Source: an uncultured Bacteroidales bacterium (GTDB lineage Bacteria; Bacteroidota; Bacteroidia; Bacteroidales; Paludibacteraceae). Taken from it: a stretch of DNA of 64,000 nt. Where the stretch lies: NCBI GenBank assembly GCA_944322025.1, contig CALUOH010000005.1, positions 37,823 to 101,822 on the forward strand. Direction: 5' to 3'. The position numbers were made by a program, and so were the translations under genes. This document shows, in pieces, positions 53,521-62,572 of the stretch; the stretch's first letter is position 1, and each line of letters starts with the position of its first letter. The notes under the pieces are model-generated. The model was not told the origin of the DNA, did not search any database, and was given only the letters and a program-made list of their open reading frames with translations.

Positions 53521-54444
53521 ATGAAGAAATTAGCATTAGCAATGATGGCAGCTGCTGTATTAGCGGGCTGCTCAGAGAACATAACAGAGACGAACGGAGA
53601 CCGCAGAGGGGACGAGGCGGAGACACCCATAGTACTCAGCGCGGGGATGAGAAACGGCGTGCAGCCGGCGGGCGTGCAGACGAAAGCCCCCGTGGAGAGC
53701 ACGGACAACTTCATAGCCGCCGTTGGCGGATGGACTACAAACGGGACTGTGGACTACACGCAGGATACCACTTGGTTCTCGCGCACTTCGTCCATAGCGG
53801 GGAACGCCAAACAAGCCCCCGTCACACTTACACCCGCGCAGGTCTATGAGCCGGACGACGCATATAAGACATATATGAAGGCATGGTATCCGGACAGTCT
53901 GCCGACGGGTGGCGAAGTGTCGTTCCCTAACGCGGACGGCTCTGTGGACGTGATGCTCGCTTCGGAGATAGTCGGCTCGAAGTGGGACAAAGAAGGAAAG
54001 GAACTGGTGTTCAACCATCTGACAACGCAGTTGAAGTTCAACCTCGTGGACAAGTCGCTCGTGCTGCCGACGACAGTGGAGTATATCCGCATCAAGGGGG
54101 CTGAGCTGCCCGTGGGTATAGACCTGACCTCCGATGCGCTCATCTGCTCCCCGGCTGCCGACCTCGATGTGCCGGAGGCGGCGGGTGTCGCCATCACTGA
54201 GGAGGGTGTCCTTGCCGGACAGCCCGTGATGATACGCCCCATGGATGGCAATACCGTCACACTCGACATCAAGACCGACAATGCGCTCTATGAGGGCGTG
54301 ACCGCCACGATAGACGGCGACGCCTCGTTCCTGCCTGGAAAGGCGTACACCATCACGCTCAACTTCATACAGGAGGAGGTGGAGCTGACAGCCACTGTCA
54401 CCGAGTGGGACAACTCAGGTAAAGGCTCAGGCACCATACTCTAA
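53521..54444 (+). CDS. Fimbrillin family lipoprotein 2
   Basis: 307 residues; lipobox VLAGCSEN (Cys 17), then PIVLSAGMRNGVQPAGVQTKAP (TKAP 54-57). The body shows the fimbrillin pattern: DNFIAAVGGWTTNGTVDYTQ, TYMKAWYPDSLPTGGEVSFPNADGS, KELVFNHLTTQLKFNLVDKS, and the conserved C-terminal strands KAYTITLNFIQEEVELTATVTEWDNSG. Spacing to the next gene is 58 bases of AT-rich sequence. Codon use is GC-rich like the neighbours, unlike fimbrillin 3. Confidence 0.85.
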   Translation: MKKLALAMMAAAVLAGCSENITETNGDRRGDEAETPIVLSAGMRNGVQPAGVQTKAPVESTDNFIAAVGGWTTNGTVDYTQDTTWFSRTSSIAGNAKQAPVTLTPAQVYEPDDAYKTYMKAWYPDSLPTGGEVSFPNADGSVDVMLASEIVGSKWDKEGKELVFNHLTTQLKFNLVDKSLVLPTTVEYIRIKGAELPVGIDLTSDALICSPAADLDVPEAAGVAITEEGVLAGQPVMIRPMDGNTVTLDIKTDNALYEGVTATIDGDASFLPGKAYTITLNFIQEEVELTATVTEWDNSGKGSGTIL

Positions 54445-54502
54445 GAGGAGAGAAAAGAGAAAAACAAAAATAAAATTACAAACAACTTAAATTCACACGA
54501 TT

Positions 54503-55624
54503 ATGAAAAAAGTACTATTGCCTCTTATGGCAGCAGCGCTTCTCATCAGCTGCAACGACCAGAACAATGAGGTTGTCCCGACAGGTGACGAAATCATGCT
54601 TTCATCAGCACAGAACCTTATCACGAAAGCTCCGTATGAGAACGAGGACGGAGTTCCGGGTACAGGAGAAAAAGAACTCTTTGCGCTCGTACCCATCTGC
54701 CTGTCTACTGCGGACTACACTCAACCCTACAAGAATGAAATCACCAATGACGGAGGTGACTTCATGAAATTCGAAAACGGCAATGCAACAAGTTTCTGTG
54801 ATGCGTCGAAAACGAAAGCACCGAAGTACTATCCGCGCGGAGAGAGTCAGGACATGAAGCTTTTCGGACTTTACCCTGTCCACATAACAGCAGATGCCGA
54901 TGACTTTTGGATGCTCACGGCGGATGGCGCAACCGCTACAATCACCGGATGTGAAGACGTGATGGTAGCCAAAGAGGTCACAACAAGCAAGGAGACGGCT
55001 GAGACCACTCCTGCACAGACACTCGCGTTCAACCATATGCTTACACAGCTCAAAGTGAAAGTGGCTGCTACGGACGAGACTGCTGTGGAGTCATGGGAAG
55101 GCATCAAGAAACTTGAACTCATTGCTGTAGGTTCTGGAACAGAGAAACCGAAAACAGGTATCACGGCTACGGCATCGACCGGCGCAGTGGCTTTTACTGG
55201 TGATGGTGAAGAACTGCCTTTCTTCGAGTGGACTTCTGCTAGTTTCACAGACGATAAAATCGTAGAAACATCAAATGAAATTGTATTCGATGGTCTCATC
55301 ACTGACTACACCAAGAAGGATGAATTTGACGATACGAAGACCTACAATGCGGCATACATACTCTGCCAGCCGACGACTGCGGTAAAAGACCCCGCAACCC
55401 CGGAGTACAAAATAAGACTCACTCCGAAATACGGCGAGCCGAAAGAGGTAGCAGTAGATTTGATGGACGAGACATCTACCGCAACTACAGAGGTGGCTTT
55501 TGAAGGCGCGACCGCCGGTCACGCGTTCACTATCACACTCATATTCGATGTTGATGAGATTATGGCACAGGCCACTGTATCTCCGTGGGTAGAGGGCGGC
55601 AACACAATCATCGAGATAGAATAA
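54503..55624 (+). CDS. Fimbrillin family lipoprotein 3 (compositionally distinct)
   Basis: 373 residues; lipobox LLISCNDQ (Cys 17), and the TKAP motif comes early (41-44, QNLITKAPYEN). Fimbrillin segments include KYYPRGESQDMKLFGLYPVH, AQTLAFNHMLTQLKVKVAATDE and the C-terminal GHAFTITLIFDVDEIMAQATVSPWVEGG. The coding sequence has visibly more A/T in third positions than the surrounding GC-rich genes, and the preceding spacer is A-rich. Either it is a highly expressed major shaft subunit with different codon choice, or it has been swapped in by recombination. Next gene starts 96 bases later. Confidence 0.85.
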   Translation: MKKVLLPLMAAALLISCNDQNNEVVPTGDEIMLSSAQNLITKAPYENEDGVPGTGEKELFALVPICLSTADYTQPYKNEITNDGGDFMKFENGNATSFCDASKTKAPKYYPRGESQDMKLFGLYPVHITADADDFWMLTADGATATITGCEDVMVAKEVTTSKETAETTPAQTLAFNHMLTQLKVKVAATDETAVESWEGIKKLELIAVGSGTEKPKTGITATASTGAVAFTGDGEELPFFEWTSASFTDDKIVETSNEIVFDGLITDYTKKDEFDDTKTYNAAYILCQPTTAVKDPATPEYKIRLTPKYGEPKEVAVDLMDETSTATTEVAFEGATAGHAFTITLIFDVDEIMAQATVSPWVEGGNTIIEIE

Positions 55625-55719
55625 TCTCTTTCATAAAACGAGAATAGCGGGCCAAGAGCCCACAGGCATGGCGGGGCTGACCCTCCGCCATGCCACAAGA
55701 AATCAAAAAGCAACGAGAT

Positions 55720-57189
55720 ATGAAATACATCAGACTATTACGCCGCGCCGCGCTGCCGGCTCTGCTGGCGGCAGCGTTCTGCTCCTGCACCGACCGGACG
55801 GAGGAGATAGACGACAACGGCAGGAGGCCCGACCCGGGACAGATAAGCCCGGCAGTGGTGTACAATGCGCCGGAGGATATAGACGGCCCGGTGAGGGATA
55901 TTGCCGACGGCATGACTTTTTATTTTGCACGCGCAGACTACAATGGATTGCCCGCAATGGCAACCGTCTCACCACAAGCCATACCCGGCACGATAGACAA
56001 TGAGCTCGAAGGCTACAATATAGTATTTGACCCCGTGCAGTACTATGACGGGCAGATGACAACACAGATGCAGGGGTGGTATCCACAAGAGGGAGGCACA
56101 TATATGGATGCAGGAGCTTCGGCAATGGTAATGTGGACGATAGACGGCTCACAGGACGTGATGATGTCAAACATACTCGCAGGCACAATAGGCGATAGGG
56201 GGATAGACTATCAGGGGAGGGATGACCATCGTTTTGTGTTCGAGCACCAGCTGACGCAGCTGCAATTCTATGTCAAGGCGGAGTCGCAGCTTGCCATGGA
56301 GCAGTGGGGTGAGATAAAGAGCATCAGCCTCCCGAACCAAAAGTATACAGCAAACATGATGTTAGGCATAGGAGGTATGATGGGTAATTCGCAATTTCAA
56401 ATTATGCCTGCACCCACAACCCTCAATGCCATAATGGATGACAAGTGTCCATTTGAAATACCATTGTCAAATGGCGATGACGATGAGGGGCAGTTCGCGG
56501 GACTGATAATGCTGATGCCTCAGACCCTCGCCGCCGGGGAGACCACGGAGCAGACAGGGCTTCTGCTCGATGTGGAGACCTCGACAGGGCGGAAAGAGAT
56601 AAAGGTGTCAGTCAAGAATACGCTCGAACTCTTGGCAGGTCATGCGCACAAGGCCATAATAGAGTTCAAGCAGGGGCCTGATTCAGTGATACTTGTACCT
56701 ACAGATTGGCGCGAGGTAGAGATGGATGTGGCAGTAGGCAAGCCCCAGCCGTATGTCCGCAAAGGTGAGAACTACATAGTGTCACGCGGCATGTTCGGCG
56801 ACGCGGCGGATTACAATATCAGGGATGAGAAGTGGACAGACAACAGCCATACGGGTGAGAACTCCATCCCCGCCATACTCGAAGTGAACGTCACAGACCT
56901 CCCGCAGGAGTACACCTGGACAGCAGCGCAGGGAACAAACCCGTGTTCCGCACTGGGTGCGGACTGGCGGCTGCCGAGCCTCGCGGAGATGCAGCTCATA
57001 CAGCAGTACAAGGGCGAACTGGACAAGGAGGGCACTGTGACCCCCGCGGGTATTTACTGGACGCTCTATTCCGATAAGAGCGGCTACGCCTACACTATAG
57101 ATATGGACGGAAGCCATGAAGGTGTCGAGACGGCTGCCGGCGAACAGCACAAAGTGCGCTGCGTGAGGGATATAGACATGAGCAAATAG
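55720..57189 (+). CDS. Fimbrillin-like lipoprotein with C-terminal DUF1566/Lcl-like domain (tip candidate)
   Basis: 489 residues from MKYIRLLRRAALPALLAAAFCSC, a lipoprotein signal; a start 10 codons upstream lacks a signal pattern. Residues to about 340 are fimbrillin-like (YYDGQMTTQMQGWYPQEGG, RFVFEHQLTQLQFYVKAES, HKAIIEFKQGPDSVILVPTDW). The C-terminal ~110 residues look like a DUF1566/Lcl-type domain: NPCSALGADWRLPSLAEMQL, GIYWTLYSDKSGYAYTIDMDG, and the end KVRCVRDIDMSK. Related C-terminal domains bind glycans or proteins in other bacteria, so this is a plausible tip adhesin. It contains no TKAP motif. Confidence 0.75.
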   Translation: MKYIRLLRRAALPALLAAAFCSCTDRTEEIDDNGRRPDPGQISPAVVYNAPEDIDGPVRDIADGMTFYFARADYNGLPAMATVSPQAIPGTIDNELEGYNIVFDPVQYYDGQMTTQMQGWYPQEGGTYMDAGASAMVMWTIDGSQDVMMSNILAGTIGDRGIDYQGRDDHRFVFEHQLTQLQFYVKAESQLAMEQWGEIKSISLPNQKYTANMMLGIGGMMGNSQFQIMPAPTTLNAIMDDKCPFEIPLSNGDDDEGQFAGLIMLMPQTLAAGETTEQTGLLLDVETSTGRKEIKVSVKNTLELLAGHAHKAIIEFKQGPDSVILVPTDWREVEMDVAVGKPQPYVRKGENYIVSRGMFGDAADYNIRDEKWTDNSHTGENSIPAILEVNVTDLPQEYTWTAAQGTNPCSALGADWRLPSLAEMQLIQQYKGELDKEGTVTPAGIYWTLYSDKSGYAYTIDMDGSHEGVETAAGEQHKVRCVRDIDMSK

Positions 57190-57255
57190 AGAGGCTCACG
57201 GCAGAGTCCACAGTGAGAGTAGAATAATAAAACGACGACTTAAAACATAGGGTAT

Positions 57256-59277
57256 ATGAAACGACATAACATAGTATTGGCAGTGTGGTGCGCCGTGCTC
57301 ACCCTCGGCATCTTCAGCGGCTGTACAGAGAAGGAGCTTTACGGCGTGATGCCCGAAGAGGGCGGCATAATCCTCGTGCCGGAAGAGGCGCGGAAGGTGT
57401 CGGTGAAGAGCATCACAGAACCGAGCACGGTAATCAACGACGTGTGGGTCATTCAGTTGGACGGGAGCGGCAATGTCCTCACCGGCGAGAGCGGTGAGTG
57501 CGCCCCGATATACTTCTACGGCGCAGCTGGCACTCCGACCGGCATAAGGGCGTTCACGGAAGACAATGTGCAGAAATACGCCATATATGTGGAGATAGAC
57601 CCGCAGGCCACGGAGGTGGTCTTCGTGGCGAACACGGGCAACAGTTCGCTCTACTCCGGCGTGACGACCAAGGCAGACGTGGAGGGCAAGACCAAGGCAA
57701 TCAGCGGCGAGGCATCGCTGGAGGGCAATGCTGTCATGAGCGGCACATGGCGCGGCAATGCGGGCGGTGAAGGCGAGATAAGCCTGAAGGATGTCCACAT
57801 GCGCCGTGCGTTCGCAAGGATAAACTTCCGGCTGAAGATGGCGGAGAGCCTGCCTGAGGGTGAGGCTTTCGCGCTCACAAGCGTGCAGCTGATGAATGTG
57901 CCGAATGTGCTGCACCCTTACCGCGACGCGGCAAAATTAGAGCCGACTGACGGGACAGGCGGCACACCGTTCTTCCCGGCGGCAACAGGCACATATCTCA
58001 ATTATCCAGAGACACCTTTCGACCAGAATGAGGTATGGGCTGACGATGAGAACCTGCAATGGATGCCTTCCGAGGGTGTGAAGGGCGAGTTGCTCACCAC
58101 AGCTGTAAAGACGTTCGACCCGTGGTATGTGCCGGAGAACGGACGCGGCGAAAGCGGAGTAACGAACCAAAGGCTCAAAGACGCAGAGCATGCGCCGGAG
58201 GGGCAGGGCGACTATGCCACATACGTGCGCGTGCAGGGCTACTACCGCACCACGGAGCTGGTCAACATGGTCACCTACACCATATATCTCGGTGAGGACA
58301 ACTGCAACAGCTACAACATTGTGCGCAACACGGACTATACCGTTACGGTCACAATCGAGGGACAGGACCGCTTCGACACCCGCATAAGCAAGGAGGAGGA
58401 GGACTATGAGCAGGTGAACTACATAGACTACACGGACAACAGTTCGCCGTGGTTTATAGTGGCGGCACTGCAAGGCGGTCAGCATAACCCCGATGCTGTC
58501 TCAGCCCCAGAGGGCTGGAGCATACCCAAAAAGGAGGAGATGATGCTTATATGGGTATATGATGCCGCCCCGACAAATAACTTCTATTGGATAGACTATG
58601 TACAGAACAACAGCCGATGGTACGGCGACATGGGCTTAGGAGAAATCAAACCATCGGCAGAAGGAGAAGCATCGGCCACATACTACCTGCTCGCCATCAA
58701 GAGCGACCTGCCGGTAGGCTTCAAATATCCCTACGTCCAAGGGGGCAAGGGAGGCTCAAACATCATAGTATCGCGTGACGCGAACGGAGGAGTGGCAGAA
58801 GATAAATTGCGTCCCACAGGCACACCTGAGCCGGAAGATGGTTACACCAACCAGGATGACTTCAACCGTGTACCTGCCAAGCTACAGATAGCAAAGAGGG
58901 CAGACAAAGAAGAAAACATGGTAAGGAAAGTATGGGCAGAGGCAAAAACATACTGTGCAGGGCTAACAGAGGACGGACACGATGACTGGAGACTGCCGAC
59001 CCAGAGGGAGCTCATGATGATATACGCCATCAACGGCGACCTGCCGGAAGAGTATTCCATCCCAACTGAATCGTTTACAGGGAACAGCGGCAGTCACCCT
59101 GAATTGTCCAGCCACATATACTACTGGACAGGTACAGAAGACTCGTCAATAGGAGGTTCGGCATGGAGCGTATGCTTCTGCAAGGACGAAGATGCAGGAA
59201 GTTTTCCCGGCAAAGTGGAGGGATATGGCACTACATACGAGAACTTCGTGCGCTGCGTGAGGGACTATACTGAGTAA
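57256..59277 (+). CDS. Large DUF4906-like fimbrial lipoprotein with C-terminal DUF1566/Lcl-like domain (tip candidate)
   Basis: 673 residues; lipobox IFSGCTEK (Cys near 23). The N-terminal part (to about 400) has the DUF4906-like pattern found in tip or adhesin proteins of Bacteroidales fimbriae: VSVKSITEPSTVINDVWVIQLD, HMRRAFARINFRLKMAESL, TYVRVQGYYRTTELVNMVTYTIYLG, NIVRNTDYTVTVTIEGQDRFDTR. After a linker, a second section carries WSIPKKEEMMLIWVYD and WAEAKTYCAGLTEDGHDDWRLPTQRELMMIY, then HIYYWTGTEDS, ending FVRCVRDYTE. It shares the DWRLP and VRCVRD signatures with the preceding protein, so the two probably share a C-terminal ligand-binding fold. Confidence 0.75.
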   Translation: MKRHNIVLAVWCAVLTLGIFSGCTEKELYGVMPEEGGIILVPEEARKVSVKSITEPSTVINDVWVIQLDGSGNVLTGESGECAPIYFYGAAGTPTGIRAFTEDNVQKYAIYVEIDPQATEVVFVANTGNSSLYSGVTTKADVEGKTKAISGEASLEGNAVMSGTWRGNAGGEGEISLKDVHMRRAFARINFRLKMAESLPEGEAFALTSVQLMNVPNVLHPYRDAAKLEPTDGTGGTPFFPAATGTYLNYPETPFDQNEVWADDENLQWMPSEGVKGELLTTAVKTFDPWYVPENGRGESGVTNQRLKDAEHAPEGQGDYATYVRVQGYYRTTELVNMVTYTIYLGEDNCNSYNIVRNTDYTVTVTIEGQDRFDTRISKEEEDYEQVNYIDYTDNSSPWFIVAALQGGQHNPDAVSAPEGWSIPKKEEMMLIWVYDAAPTNNFYWIDYVQNNSRWYGDMGLGEIKPSAEGEASATYYLLAIKSDLPVGFKYPYVQGGKGGSNIIVSRDANGGVAEDKLRPTGTPEPEDGYTNQDDFNRVPAKLQIAKRADKEENMVRKVWAEAKTYCAGLTEDGHDDWRLPTQRELMMIYAINGDLPEEYSIPTESFTGNSGSHPELSSHIYYWTGTEDSSIGGSAWSVCFCKDEDAGSFPGKVEGYGTTYENFVRCVRDYTE

Positions 59278-59312
59278 AATCTTTTCATGACATATCAAAA
59301 ATCAAACCCGAA

Positions 59313-59347
59313 CCGCCCGTGAGGTACAGAGTGCACCTCACGGGCGG
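59313..59347 (+). terminator. Hairpin after the fimbrial operon
   Basis: Perfect 13-bp stem (59313-59325 with 59335-59347), no long T run after it. Confidence 0.65.
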
Positions 59348-59394
59348 CTCATATATCGGCATAAGCAATAGGAACAAGCAAGGGAGAGAGAAAC

Positions 59395-60327
59395 ATGAAG
59401 AGCAAGTTCATAAGCATCATGCTTATAGCAACGTGTGCAGTGACGGGATGCAACAGAGGGGAAGGGGATAAAGAGAGCGCGACACCCACTGCCAAGAGCC
59501 ACAGCATCAGCATAGCCAAGCCCCCGGTCATGATGACAGGCGACAGCATGAGGACAGACTATATGGCCGCACACTACTGGAGGGGCATGGATATGACGGA
59601 CACGACATGGGCGACAGACACTGCAGCACTCGAAGAGGCCGTTGCCAACTGGACAGCCCTCGTCCAGCTGCTGCCGGCGCGGCGCGGGGCGGAACTGACC
59701 GCCGAAGCATTGCGCCGCGCGGGATGCACTCCGGCATTGCAACGGCAGATGTATGAGGTGACGGCACACTATTTCTGTCACCCCAACTCGCCATACAGGG
59801 ATGAAGCGGTCTGCCGCGCAATACGCGGGACGGCAGCATCGGCCGCAGCCCTCAGCCCCGCAGAAAAGGAGGAGGCGGCACGGCAGCTTGCACTGATGGA
59901 GAAAAACGGCACAGGCACAAAGGCGGAGGACTTCGAGTTTCTCACACGCGAATGGGATAGGCGGCGACTGTCGGACATCAAGGCAAGGTACATACTGCTC
60001 ATGTTCTATGACCCGTCGTGCGAGGAGTGCCGCAGGACGGAAGAGGAGATAGCCGCATCGCGCCACATCAGCGCGATGACGGAGAGCGGGAGTATGGCCG
60101 TGGTGGCCATCTACCCAGATGCGGACTTCACACAGTGGCGCAAGCATGCGCCGTCAATGCCGGAGTCGTGGACGGTGGGGTGCGACACGGCACAAGCCAT
60201 AAACCGGCAGGGGCTGTACCACATAGCCGCCACACCTGCGCTCTATCTGCTCGACCGGACGGGGCGCGTGCTGCTGAAAGAGACTGATGTACAGGAAATT
60301 GTAAGATACACAAGCACTAAACCATAG
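59395..60327 (+). CDS. DUF5106/thioredoxin-like lipoprotein
   Basis: 310 residues; lipobox AVTGCNRG (Cys 19). The middle is helical (about 76-170), as in DUF5106 proteins. A thioredoxin-like C-terminal domain begins near 196 with ARYILLMFYDPSCEECRRTEEEI: the active-site pair is C209-E-E-C212. The following strand VAIYPDADFTQW and the cis-Pro region HIAATPALYLLDRTGRVL complete the fold. It should act as a periplasmic or surface redox protein. It lies just after the fimbrial operon, on the same strand beyond a hairpin. Confidence 0.8.
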   Translation: MKSKFISIMLIATCAVTGCNRGEGDKESATPTAKSHSISIAKPPVMMTGDSMRTDYMAAHYWRGMDMTDTTWATDTAALEEAVANWTALVQLLPARRGAELTAEALRRAGCTPALQRQMYEVTAHYFCHPNSPYRDEAVCRAIRGTAASAAALSPAEKEEAARQLALMEKNGTGTKAEDFEFLTREWDRRRLSDIKARYILLMFYDPSCEECRRTEEEIAASRHISAMTESGSMAVVAIYPDADFTQWRKHAPSMPESWTVGCDTAQAINRQGLYHIAATPALYLLDRTGRVLLKETDVQEIVRYTSTKP

Positions 60328-60693
60328 GTGCGGCACAGACACTTAGGGCAGTCAGTCGCCATGCGGGGAAAATGCCGCACGTCAGAGAATGAACGCATTC
60401 ACATCAGCTTAAATATGAAGGCTTTTTCGCCTGCACTATCACCTTTTTCCACGCCACGCCTTTATACTGTCAGCGGAAATCACTAACTTTGTATCCGGCA
60501 ATAGAGGAGAGACATTGCCGGACAGCAATGCCTGCCGGACGATGTTCTTGCCATCGCGCCCGGCTTTCACTCTTTCACCGTCAATACCCTGTGGTCTTCT
60601 TCCAGAAAGAGAAAACCGGAGCCGGACTTCTCTTATGTCGTTACCAATAAAAAGTTACGCCTGCCTTGTAGTTGTGTCAGGTCTTGAAAATAG
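60328..60693. other. Intergenic region before the ABC exporter gene
   Basis: No convincing gene. It holds the promoter TAACTTTG (60484-60491) and short repeats of TGCCGGAC around 60514-60540. A 60-codon frame from 60515 that overlaps the exporter start by ATGA has no recognisable features. Confidence 0.55.
60484..60491 (+). promoter_or_regulatory. ABC exporter gene promoter -7 element
   Basis: TAACTTTG, giving a leader of about 200 bases before the exporter start. Confidence 0.5.
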
Positions 60694-62538
60694 ATGAGAA
60701 ACATTTGGATTCTGCTGAAAAGGTTTGTGCCGGGATATAGAGGCTATATCGTGGCTACGTTTCTGCTCAATGTGTTGGCCATGCTGTTCAACCTCATATC
60801 GTTCGGCACAATCATACCGATACTGCAAATCCTTTTCGGAATGACAGAGTCAACCCACAGCTATACCGACCTGTCCGGCACAGAGGGGCTGACCGAGTGG
60901 GTGAATGCGGCCAAGGGCAATGTAATGTACTACATCGAGCAGATGATAGGCGAACAGGGGGCGACGACAGCCCTGATGTGGATAGCCCTGTTCCTCGTCT
61001 GCGCCACATTTATCAAGACGGGTGTGACTTTCGCGGCGGCGGCGACACTCGTGCCCATACGCACGGGGGTGCTGCGCGACATACGCAACCAGATTTACAG
61101 AAAGATGGTGAGCCTGTCCATAGGCTATTACAGCGAGGAGCGCAAGGGGGACATTCTCTCGCGCATGACGAACGACGTGGCCGAAGTAGAGGCATCCATC
61201 ATGAGCTCACTCGAGATGCTGTTCAAGAACCCCGTGCTGATAGTAGGCTACATGACTGTGCTGTTCAGCATGAGCTGGCGGCTTACGCTGTTCGTGCTAG
61301 TGCTGCTGCCGTTCAGCGGCTACCTCATCGGCCTGATTGGCAAGACGCTGAAAAAGCGTTCGCTCAAAGGGCAGGAGCAGACGGGCGACCTGCTGTCACA
61401 GATAGAGGAGACCCTCGGCGGCCTGAGGGTTGTCAAGGCGTTCAACGCGGAGGGGAAGCTGACCGAAAGGTTCGCCCGCCTGAATGAGCGCATACGCAAG
61501 ACTTTCAATGTAGTGCATATGCGCTATTTCCTTGCCCACCCGGTCAGCGAGTTTCTCGGCACAGCCGTCGTGGCCATCCTGCTGTGGTACGGGGGTTACC
61601 TCATACTCGAAGGGAAAGGCTCGCTCACCGCACCGGAGTTCATCTATTACCTTGTGATTTTCTACAGCATCATACAGCCGTTCAAGGACCTCTCCCGCGC
61701 CACGTACAGCGTGAATAAGGGCATGGCTTCGCTTCAGCGCATAGACGAGATACTCAAAGCGGAGAACCCGCTGCACGACCGCGAGAATGCACAGGGCATA
61801 ACCGAATTCCGCCACTCCATCAGGCTTGACCACGTGTGGTTCAAATATCAGGAGAAATGGGTGTTGGAAGACATCTGCCTCGAAATACCCAAGGGGAAGA
61901 CCATCGCGCTCGTGGGGCAGTCAGGTTCCGGCAAATCGACCCTCGTCGACCTCATACCGCGTTTCTACGATGTGCAGAAAGGCAGCATCACGGTGGACGG
62001 CATTGACGTGCGCGACCTCCGTCTGCACGACCTCCGTGAGCTTATGGGCAATGTCAATCAGGAGGCAATACTGTTCAACGACACGTTCTACAACAACATA
62101 ACGTTCGGAGTGGACGGCCGCCAGTTCTCGAAAGAGGATGTGGAGCAGGCGGCAAAGATAGCCAACGCCCACGAGTTTATAATGGCCACGGAACACGGTT
62201 ATGACACCAACATAGGCGACCGTGGCAGCAAGCTCTCCGGCGGACAGCGGCAGAGAGTGAGCATAGCCCGCGCCGTGATGAAAAACCCGCCGATACTGAT
62301 ACTGGACGAGGCGACATCGGCTCTCGACACAGAGTCCGAACGTCTGGTGCAGAAAGCGATAGAGAACCTGATGAAGAACCGCACGGCCATCGTGATAGCC
62401 CACCGCCTCTCCACAATAAAGTCTGCCGATGAGATATGCGTCATGCACGAAGGACGCATAGTCGAGCGCGGACGGCACGACGAGCTCATCGCGCTCAACG
62501 GCTACTACAAACGGCTGTGCGACATGCAGAGTTTCTGA
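60694..62538 (+). CDS. MsbA-like ABC exporter (half transporter)
   Basis: 614 residues: six membrane helices in the first ~330 residues, then one nucleotide-binding domain. Walker A GQSGSGKST (about 409-417), Q-loop NVNQEAILF, signature LSGGQRQRVSIARA, Walker B ILILDEATSALDTES and H-loop VIAHRLSTI are intact. The closest functional class is the lipid A/phospholipid or drug exporter family (MsbA/LmrA-type), acting as a homodimer. The coupling region YSEERKGDILSRMTNDVAEVE is typical. The iron alcohol dehydrogenase gene follows 34 bases later but need not be functionally linked. Confidence 0.9.
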   Translation: MRNIWILLKRFVPGYRGYIVATFLLNVLAMLFNLISFGTIIPILQILFGMTESTHSYTDLSGTEGLTEWVNAAKGNVMYYIEQMIGEQGATTALMWIALFLVCATFIKTGVTFAAAATLVPIRTGVLRDIRNQIYRKMVSLSIGYYSEERKGDILSRMTNDVAEVEASIMSSLEMLFKNPVLIVGYMTVLFSMSWRLTLFVLVLLPFSGYLIGLIGKTLKKRSLKGQEQTGDLLSQIEETLGGLRVVKAFNAEGKLTERFARLNERIRKTFNVVHMRYFLAHPVSEFLGTAVVAILLWYGGYLILEGKGSLTAPEFIYYLVIFYSIIQPFKDLSRATYSVNKGMASLQRIDEILKAENPLHDRENAQGITEFRHSIRLDHVWFKYQEKWVLEDICLEIPKGKTIALVGQSGSGKSTLVDLIPRFYDVQKGSITVDGIDVRDLRLHDLRELMGNVNQEAILFNDTFYNNITFGVDGRQFSKEDVEQAAKIANAHEFIMATEHGYDTNIGDRGSKLSGGQRQRVSIARAVMKNPPILILDEATSALDTESERLVQKAIENLMKNRTAIVIAHRLSTIKSADEICVMHEGRIVERGRHDELIALNGYYKRLCDMQSF

Positions 62539-62572
62539 CAATACCAACATAAAAATTAAGGAGGACAACACT

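Noticed and set aside
60515..60697. Possible 60-codon leader peptide overlapping the ABC exporter start by ATGA
   Set aside because: The overlap is attractive, but the sequence has no signal, domain or codon bias like neighbouring genes, and no ribosome site is clear.
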